The translations under genes were made by a program, and so were the position numbers. A model generated the notes under the pieces. The model was given only the letters and a program-made list of their open reading frames with translations. It was not told where the DNA came from and did not search any database. 64,000 nt of DNA from Leptobacterium sp964389205 (GTDB lineage Bacteria; Bacteroidota; Bacteroidia; Flavobacteriales; Flavobacteriaceae), in the NCBI GenBank assembly GCA_964389205.1, contig CAYMDH010000004.1, positions 1 through 64,000 on the forward strand. The letters are read 5' to 3'. Below, one piece after another: positions 59,753-64,000 of the stretch (position 1 is the stretch's first letter; each line of letters begins with the position of its first letter).

Positions 59753-59994
59753 TTTTATTTTAATATTGTAATCATAACATATAAAAGTTTAAGATGTTAG
59801 TTTGCAACATTTTCAAACACAATACACGCACACAATCACAGCATGTTAAAAATACTATTTTTACATAGATTTATGAGTAAAATACAGCTCAAATAGCCTC
59901 AAAGTTTTGTTAATTCTGCCCACTTAAAATAAAAATGATATATTTATTGCCTAGGAATAGATTAATTAAGTTACCCCAAATTGACTTAACCATT

Positions 59995-60501
59995 ATGAAA
60001 TCATCTAAAATTTTTAAGAGTTTTATCATTCTTATATTGATCACATTAAACTTTGGTTGTGATCAAGTATCTAAATCTGTGGTTCGTAAAAACATTGCCG
60101 AATTTGATCATATTGAAGTTATCGGCAATCATTTAACCTTAACTAAAGTAGAAAATCAAGGTGCAGCATTAGGCTTTGCTTCTTCTTTTCACCCTACTGT
60201 AAAGTTTGTTGTAATTATAATTTTACCTAGTCTTTTATTATTCATTCTTTTTTGTTCAATTTTATATAAAAAAGATATTGATAAATATACTATTATTGGA
60301 CTCGCCTTTATTATTGGTGGAGGTATAGGGAATTTATTTGATCGGGTATTCTATGGTTCTGTGACTGATTTTGTTATATTAGATTTTGGAATTTTTAAAA
60401 CAGGAATTTTTAATATGGCAGATCTTTCTGTAACGATAGGAGCTGTTATTATAGGCATCCATAGTTTATTATCGTTAAAAAAATCATCGGCTATTGAATA
60501 A
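59995..60501 (+). CDS. lspA: Lipoprotein signal peptidase
   Basis: About 168 residues from ATG 59995; the upstream 20 codons in frame are not hydrophobic and exceed the family length. Four membrane helices. The catalytic aspartates are in GGGIGNLFDR..SVTDFV and NMADLSVT. It cleaves prolipoproteins in the inner membrane. Several lipoproteins in this window (the amidase, the GH13 enzyme) are its likely substrates. Confidence 0.93.
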   Translation: MKSSKIFKSFIILILITLNFGCDQVSKSVVRKNIAEFDHIEVIGNHLTLTKVENQGAALGFASSFHPTVKFVVIIILPSLLLFILFCSILYKKDIDKYTIIGLAFIIGGGIGNLFDRVFYGSVTDFVILDFGIFKTGIFNMADLSVTIGAVIIGIHSLLSLKKSSAIE

Positions 60502-60514
60502 ATAATATTATTCC

Positions 60515-61042
60515 TTATTTTTCTAAAACCGCCTTTAAATTAGTCATTCCTTCTTCAAAATCTTTTCCAACAGATTTATCCATACTCATAAAAATCATAA
60601 AAATGCTCATAGGAAATTTATTCTCACCAGAGAAACCCCAGGTTACCTTTGTATGTTTGTCTTTGGTTTCCTCTACATTAATGTAAGCATCAGATTCTGA
60701 CTTAAAGGGTTTTAAAAAGCGTAATTCTGTTTCTATACTACTGTTTTTAGTTATTTTTTTAATCTCTTGTTCTCCTACTCCTACTTGTTTATTGCCTTCC
60801 CATCTGGCTACAAAACCGATTTTTCCATCGGTTCCTTGAAAGTGTCGAATCATTTCTGGATCTTTTTTCATCCAGGGAGACCATTCATCTTGATTTTTTA
60901 TAAATTTCAAATACTCAAAAACATCAGCTAGTGGTTTGTTTATTATAATACTGCGATGTACGTGGTAATTTTTAGGAGCTAAAATGGCTAAAATAACGAG
61001 AAGTAAAACTACTCCTCCTAAAATATATAGTAAGGTAGACAT
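60515..61042 (-). CDS. SRPBCC family protein with N-terminal membrane anchor
   Basis: A 175-residue protein. One membrane helix (about 5-22, ILGGVVLLLVILAILA) is followed by a polyketide-cyclase-like SRPBCC domain beginning VHRSIIINKPLADVFEYLKF. It is tethered to the inner membrane. The ligand is unknown. Confidence 0.8.
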   Translation of the reverse strand: MSTLLYILGGVVLLLVILAILAPKNYHVHRSIIINKPLADVFEYLKFIKNQDEWSPWMKKDPEMIRHFQGTDGKIGFVARWEGNKQVGVGEQEIKKITKNSSIETELRFLKPFKSESDAYINVEETKDKHTKVTWGFSGENKFPMSIFMIFMSMDKSVGKDFEEGMTNLKAVLEK

Positions 61043-61097
61043 ATGATTGATGTTTATTGGTTGTTCTTATAAATTTAAGAATAAAAAAATAAAAAAG

Positions 61098-61751
61098 CTA
61101 TGAAGGTTTGTAACGAGAAAGAATGTCATCTAAGCTCTGTACTGTTTTTTTTGCCCAATCTATTCGCTTCTCAAGCTTTTCTTCTTCAGATAACTGCCAG
61201 TTTACATCCATTTTTCTAAGCTTAGAAGTTAATGCTTGTAATATAATAGCAGCAGAAACAGATATATTAAGGCTCTCTGTAAAACCAGCCATTGGAATTT
61301 TTAAAAACCCGTCTGCCTCTTTTAATACTGTTTTAGAAAGACCATCTCTTTCTGTGCCAAAAAACAAAGCACATTTTTTAGTCACATCAAAATTGTCAAG
61401 TAAACTAGAATCATCATGTGGCGTGGTTGCTATAATTTGATATCCTTTTTCTCGTAGCGTATCCATACAATTTTGAGTACTATTGTATCGAGATACATCT
61501 ACCCATTTTTCGGCCCCCATGGCTATATTACTATCCAGTCGCTCTCCAAAACGTTCTTCAATAAAATGAGCTTCCTGAAGGCCAAAAACTTCACAACTAC
61601 GTATTACGGCACTTGTATTATGTGCTTGAAAAAGATCTTCAACTGCTACTGTAATATGCTTAGTGCGTAGAGATAATATTTCTTCAAACCGTTCTTTACG
61701 TCTATCGGTCATAAACCCTTCTAAGTATTTTAGTAATTTTTCGTCTGCCAT
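61098..61751 (-). CDS. TrmH-family tRNA/rRNA 2'-O-methyltransferase
   Basis: About 217 residues from ATG 61751 (MADEKLL); six further codons upstream are in frame. It is a SPOUT methyltransferase of the SpoU/TrmH class: NTSAVIRSCEVFG (motif 1), FFGTERDGLS (motif 2) and ESLNISVSAAI (motif 3). TrmH, which methylates G18 of tRNA, is the best match by length and by the N-terminal extension. Confidence 0.88.
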   Translation of the reverse strand: MADEKLLKYLEGFMTDRRKERFEEILSLRTKHITVAVEDLFQAHNTSAVIRSCEVFGLQEAHFIEERFGERLDSNIAMGAEKWVDVSRYNSTQNCMDTLREKGYQIIATTPHDDSSLLDNFDVTKKCALFFGTERDGLSKTVLKEADGFLKIPMAGFTESLNISVSAAIILQALTSKLRKMDVNWQLSEEEKLEKRIDWAKKTVQSLDDILSRYKPS

Positions 61752-61807
61752 AGAGCATCGTTTTTTCAAAGATAGATCTTATCTTAGATTTTCAAAACTG
61801 GGGTATT

Positions 61808-62494
61808 ATGAATAAAGTAGTTGTTCTAACAGGTGCAGGTATAAGTGCAGAAAGTGGTATTAGTACATTTAGAGATTCTAATGGGTTATGGGAAGGACAT
61901 GATGTTATGGAAGTAGCTTCTCCTCAAGGATGGAATAAGAACCCTTCGCTCGTTCTTGATTTTTACAATAAACGACGTAGCCAACTATTAGAGGTTACAC
62001 CCAATGAAGCACATCGAGCATTAGCAAGTTTACAACAAAACTACTTGGTAAACATTATCACTCAAAATGTTGATGACTTACACGAAAGGGCTGGGAGTAA
62101 AAAGATAATACATCTCCATGGAGAACTTTTGAAAGCTAGAAGTACAGTTGATGAAAATTTAGTTTATGATTGGCAACAAGATATTTATATGGGGGATGTA
62201 TGTGAAAAGCAACATCAATTAAGACCTCATATTGTTTGGTTTGGAGAAGCAGTACCTTTGCTTGAGAGCGCTGTTGAAATTGTCAAACAAGCAGATTTTA
62301 TTTTAGTTGTAGGAACGTCTATGCAAGTATATCCGGCAGCTAGTTTGATACATTATAGAAAATCTGGAGTTCCTATCTATTTTATTGACCCTAAACCCAG
62401 TGTTACTGAAAATGAATTTCCAGATCTTATTATTATACCGGAAAAAGCAACTACTGGCGTACCTAAGGCTATCTCTCTATTAACTCATAAATAA
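61808..62494 (+). CDS. SIR2-family NAD-dependent protein deacylase
   Basis: A 228-residue class III-like sirtuin. GAGISAESGISTFR, TQNVDDLHERAG and HLHGE are present. FYNKRR includes the Tyr-x-x-Arg pair typical of desuccinylases. The usual four zinc cysteines are missing: the zinc region has only one Cys (GDVCEKQ). It removes acyl groups from lysines using NAD. Confidence 0.9.
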   Translation: MNKVVVLTGAGISAESGISTFRDSNGLWEGHDVMEVASPQGWNKNPSLVLDFYNKRRSQLLEVTPNEAHRALASLQQNYLVNIITQNVDDLHERAGSKKIIHLHGELLKARSTVDENLVYDWQQDIYMGDVCEKQHQLRPHIVWFGEAVPLLESAVEIVKQADFILVVGTSMQVYPAASLIHYRKSGVPIYFIDPKPSVTENEFPDLIIIPEKATTGVPKAISLLTHK

Positions 62495-62501
62495 AAATCA
62501 A

Positions 62502-63485
62502 TTAAAGTTTTTCCAGCTCGGCTAATTGACTATCTGTAATTTGCAATAAGTTTACTTTTTTTAATCGTTTTAATAGGGTTTGCCAATTACGATCTTTTGT
62601 GAAAACCTTTTTAAAAATATTCTTTGCTGTTTTAAATTCCTTATTGTTTGCTAAAGTAACTGCATACCAATATTTCATTTCTATATTATCAGGATTGAGT
62701 TCTTGCGCTTTTTGATAAAACTTTTTTGCTCCTTTTATATCTCCTTTTTCTATGGCTACATCTCCTGCATTCATAAATTGATATGCCTGTTGTACTGTTA
62801 ATAACCTTCTTAATTCTTTTAAAGGATTTTCATGATCATCTACTCGCAAGTCTACTAATTTATCATCCCATTCATTTCCTGTATCTTCTTTTCCTACTAC
62901 TAAAAGAGCCGCAGATTGTTTTCCTCTTATATCTCCTCCTTCTGTTTGTGCTGCATCTAAAGCTGCCAGCATACGCTCTGCTAGCGATCCTTTTGTTTCT
63001 TCAAATGCTTTTGCCATTGCAGGCCAAACAGTTGCTTTTTCCATTAAATTGGCTTGTACAGAAAAATTGTTCCCCACATAGTGACCTGCTGCATCAATAC
63101 AATCCTTTCCTGTATGCGCCGCTACATTTCCATTAGCATCTAAAATTGCTAGTTGTCGTACACTTTTAGCCTCGTCTACTTTTAACAAAGCATCGACAGC
63201 TAATTCTGCAGTTAATCCATTTTGCAACAATCGTAAACCTCTTGGCCCAAAAGAAGGGTTTGTAAAAGATTGTGTTGCAACAACTCCTACTCCAGATTTC
63301 CCCCAAGTAACTCCTGTCCCTACCGAAAACCAATGTGATTGTACTGCAACGCCCATCTCTCCTGTAACAGTATCTCGGGCCACAATAGAATAGGTATGCG
63401 CAAACGGTTGATCTTTTTTATAAAACTGAGCAGCCAAAGGTGTTGTTATAAAAACGACAAGTAATACAAGGGAAAAATTCTTCAT
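62502..63485 (-). CDS. Exported DUF1028 protein with TPR region
   Basis: A 327-residue protein with a signal peptide (1-19, ending LAAQ). The DUF1028 domain (20-220) has the THTYSIVARD-type start, GVAVQSHWFSVG and GVVATQSFTNPSFGPRG segments; it has an Ntn-hydrolase-like fold of unknown activity. The C-terminal part (about 230-327) holds TPR-like helices (AKKFYQKAQELNPDNIEMKYW). Confidence 0.87.
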   Translation of the reverse strand: MKNFSLVLLVVFITTPLAAQFYKKDQPFAHTYSIVARDTVTGEMGVAVQSHWFSVGTGVTWGKSGVGVVATQSFTNPSFGPRGLRLLQNGLTAELAVDALLKVDEAKSVRQLAILDANGNVAAHTGKDCIDAAGHYVGNNFSVQANLMEKATVWPAMAKAFEETKGSLAERMLAALDAAQTEGGDIRGKQSAALLVVGKEDTGNEWDDKLVDLRVDDHENPLKELRRLLTVQQAYQFMNAGDVAIEKGDIKGAKKFYQKAQELNPDNIEMKYWYAVTLANNKEFKTAKNIFKKVFTKDRNWQTLLKRLKKVNLLQITDSQLAELEKL

Positions 63486-63525
63486 TATTTTCTATATTTA
63501 GAAAACGAATTTACAATTTTAAACC

Positions 63526-64000
63526 GTGAATCAAAACGAATTTAGAAAAGAGATTGAGGGCCTTAAAGCGTATCGAGAAACTAGATTGAGACTTGCTAAT
63601 GAAGTGCTCTCTAATAACTCTATATATATACCATTACTTGATATATGCTATGAATTTAGCAATGAAATTTCATGCAGAGCTTGTTGGATTTTAGAATTTG
63701 TTTGTGATAAAAAATTAGTGTGGTTATTACCACACATAGATGAGTTTTCAAATAACTTACATAAGTTTACATATGACTCTGCCATTCGTCCGATTGCAAA
63801 AATTACTCAGATGATTAGTACTGCTTGTATTCATAAAAATGATAGCGTGATCAAAAAAGAAGTTTCTTCTAAAGTACTAAATACGATAGCTGAAGCAAAT
63901 TTTGATTGGCTCATAGGTCATCATAAAGTAGCTGTAAAAGCATATTCTATGCGTTCTTTATATCTCTTAGGAAAAGAATTTGAATGGATACATCCAGAAT
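63526..64000 (+). CDS. Conserved hypothetical protein, cut by the window end
   Basis: A GTG start at 63526 (NQNEFRKEIEGLKAYRE), open for 158 codons to the window edge. Helical, with paired helices that suggest HEAT/armadillo-like repeats (EISCRACWILEFVCDKK, KAYSMRSLYLLGKE). Similar short proteins are found upstream of purB in Flavobacteria and are sometimes mis-annotated as adenylosuccinate lyase. No lyase motif is present. Confidence 0.6.
   Translation, partial: MNQNEFRKEIEGLKAYRETRLRLANEVLSNNSIYIPLLDICYEFSNEISCRACWILEFVCDKKLVWLLPHIDEFSNNLHKFTYDSAIRPIAKITQMISTACIHKNDSVIKKEVSSKVLNTIAEANFDWLIGHHKVAVKAYSMRSLYLLGKEFEWIHPE

Overview
The window is AT-rich chromosomal DNA of a marine-type Bacteroidota, almost certainly Flavobacteriaceae. 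Evidence: -7 boxes of the form TAnnTTTG (a perfect TTTG-N19-TAnnTTTG promoter drives the tRNA at 22553); lineage-typical families (DUF4290, DUF3822, DUF4126, DUF493, class I lanthipeptide-type precursors with LGKSK/LNGG leaders); and the gene order rpsF-rpsR-rplI. Genus cannot be fixed from the sequence alone; the RiPP leaders are reminiscent of Aquimarina or Kordia (weak inference).

Layout. 1-22.5 kb is core genome: a kdsB/HAD/acyltransferase operon, a RecD-like helicase, rsmD, a photolyase, a trio of exported amidohydrolase/amidase/class V aminotransferase genes, murA (with Asp instead of the catalytic Cys), recQ-fmt, HU, yqgE and a pabC-like aminotransferase. 42-64 kb is core again: hisS, the S6-S18-L9 operon, a LytTR regulator, priA, nadC, rlmH, the XTP/dITP pyrophosphatase, a DEAD-box helicase with a structured leader, a GH13 lipoprotein, an AAA-VWA pair, lspA, a TrmH-type methyltransferase, a sirtuin and a DUF1028 protein. 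Two short RiPP-type precursor genes (41449-41682 and 56881-57033) have no modification enzymes nearby.

Between them, 22585-40567 is an integrative mobilizable element of about 18 kb inserted in a CAT-anticodon tRNA gene. The left junction recreates a functional tRNA with an element-donated 3' half that encodes CCA. The displaced original 3' half, with its old terminator, lies at 40551-40627. Both ends share a 17-bp core identity and a 26-bp internal direct repeat. The element carries a tyrosine recombinase, MobC, a relaxase and a RadC-like protein, plus a dense defence cargo.

The main cargo is a seven-gene, tightly packed operon (22894-31352): MBL-fold hydrolase, trypsin-like protease, small middle component, SMC-like ATPase with zinc hook (together matching the Lamassu/ABC-3C architecture with hydrolase and protease effectors), followed without a break by a patatin-like phospholipase, an Mrr-like endonuclease and a membrane-anchored TIR protein. 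The first start codon sits inside a perfect 44-bp palindrome. Other cargo: a NACHT NTPase gene interrupted by one in-frame stop, an ADP-ribosylglycohydrolase, and a two-gene envelope module.

Right of the element lies a tandem array of about 119-bp hairpin repeats (40640-41342) that contains a 100-N assembly gap; its stems show a compensatory base change.
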